A stretch of DNA of 48,693 nucleotides from Elusimicrobia bacterium CG_4_9_14_3_um_filter_62_55 (GTDB lineage: Bacteria; Elusimicrobiota; Elusimicrobia; UBA1565), in the NCBI GenBank assembly GCA_002790095.1, contig PFUL01000109.1, positions 1 to 48,693 of the forward strand. Reading direction: 5' to 3'. The notes beneath the pieces are model-generated. The model was not told where the DNA came from, made no database searches, and saw only the letters and a list, made by a program, of their open reading frames with translations. Numbering within the stretch: the stretch's first letter is position 1; every line of letters begins with the position of its first letter. The position numbers were made by a program, and so were the translations under genes. Below, piece by piece: positions 48,617 through 48,693 of this stretch.

Positions 48617-48693
48617 ATGGCCAAGGAAAAATTCGAACGCAACAAACCTCACGTCAACATCGGGACGATCGGACACGTCGACCACGGTAAGAC
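48617..48693 (+). CDS. tuf: Elongation factor Tu (3' partial at window end)
   Basis: The frame begins '[19 protein letters not shown]' and reaches the P-loop 'GHVDHGKT' when the window ends. It follows fusA by 21 bases with an AAGGAG ribosome site, the classic str-operon order. Only about 25 residues are visible. Confidence 0.95.

Overview
The window reads as a chromosomal piece of a GC-rich, Gram-negative bacterium. Outer-membrane barrel proteins, signal peptides, a lipoprotein and an HldD-like heptose epimerase all point to a two-membrane envelope. The 16S gene, the PorV-like and FlgD-Ig-type surface proteins and the gene content suggest Elusimicrobiota or a close relative. That placement is inferred by eye and was not computed.

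Layout. (1) 1-6123: the 3' end of a giant repeat-built secreted protein with a FlgD-Ig-like tail, then a PorV/UPF0164-like barrel protein with TPRs. (2) 6169-12257: a tightly packed module of sensor kinase, FliF-FliG single-chain fusion, coiled-coil protein, MotA, MotB and winged-helix regulator. No rod, hook, filament, export or FliM/FliN gene is in view. This is the most unusual content of the window: a stripped-down flagellar-type rotor and stator. (3) 12258-14116, minus strand: a REC-GGDEF protein and a HEAT-like exported protein. (4) 14228-23393: an F-type ATP synthase operon in the order Z-I-B-E-F-H-A-[exported ORF]-[HldD-like]-G-[PilZ]-D-C. A perfect FNR-type palindrome lies upstream, a hairpin follows atpE and a strong terminator ends the operon. 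(5) 23463-28505: accessory genes. These are rsgA with a possible leader ORF, a TumE/TumA-like toxin-antitoxin pair with a palindromic operator, an XRE regulator with a DUF6624-like protein, and a DUF4349-like protein with a metallo-beta-lactamase-fold lipoprotein that has lost its zinc ligands. (6) 28538-35034: one rRNA operon with two promoters, 16S, tRNA-Ile, tRNA-Ala, 23S and 5S. The 23S gene holds a group I intron at the L2593 site carrying an I-CreI-like LAGLIDADG endonuclease. (7) 35049-48693: an outer-membrane protein, rplJ, rplL, rpoB, rpoC, rpsL, rpsG, fusA and the start of tuf, all on the same strand as the rRNA, with no obvious terminator after 5S.

How the parts may work together. 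The motor module probably uses the ion gradient that the ATP synthase also uses. Its kinase and response regulator, and the c-di-GMP-type proteins nearby (GGDEF and PilZ), are plausible controllers. The surface repeat protein and the PorV-like protein upstream are candidate partners or secreted output. These links rest on gene neighbourhood only. The second half of the window is a continuous translation and transcription block in which rRNA, ribosomal proteins, RNA polymerase and elongation factors could share read-through from the rRNA promoters.
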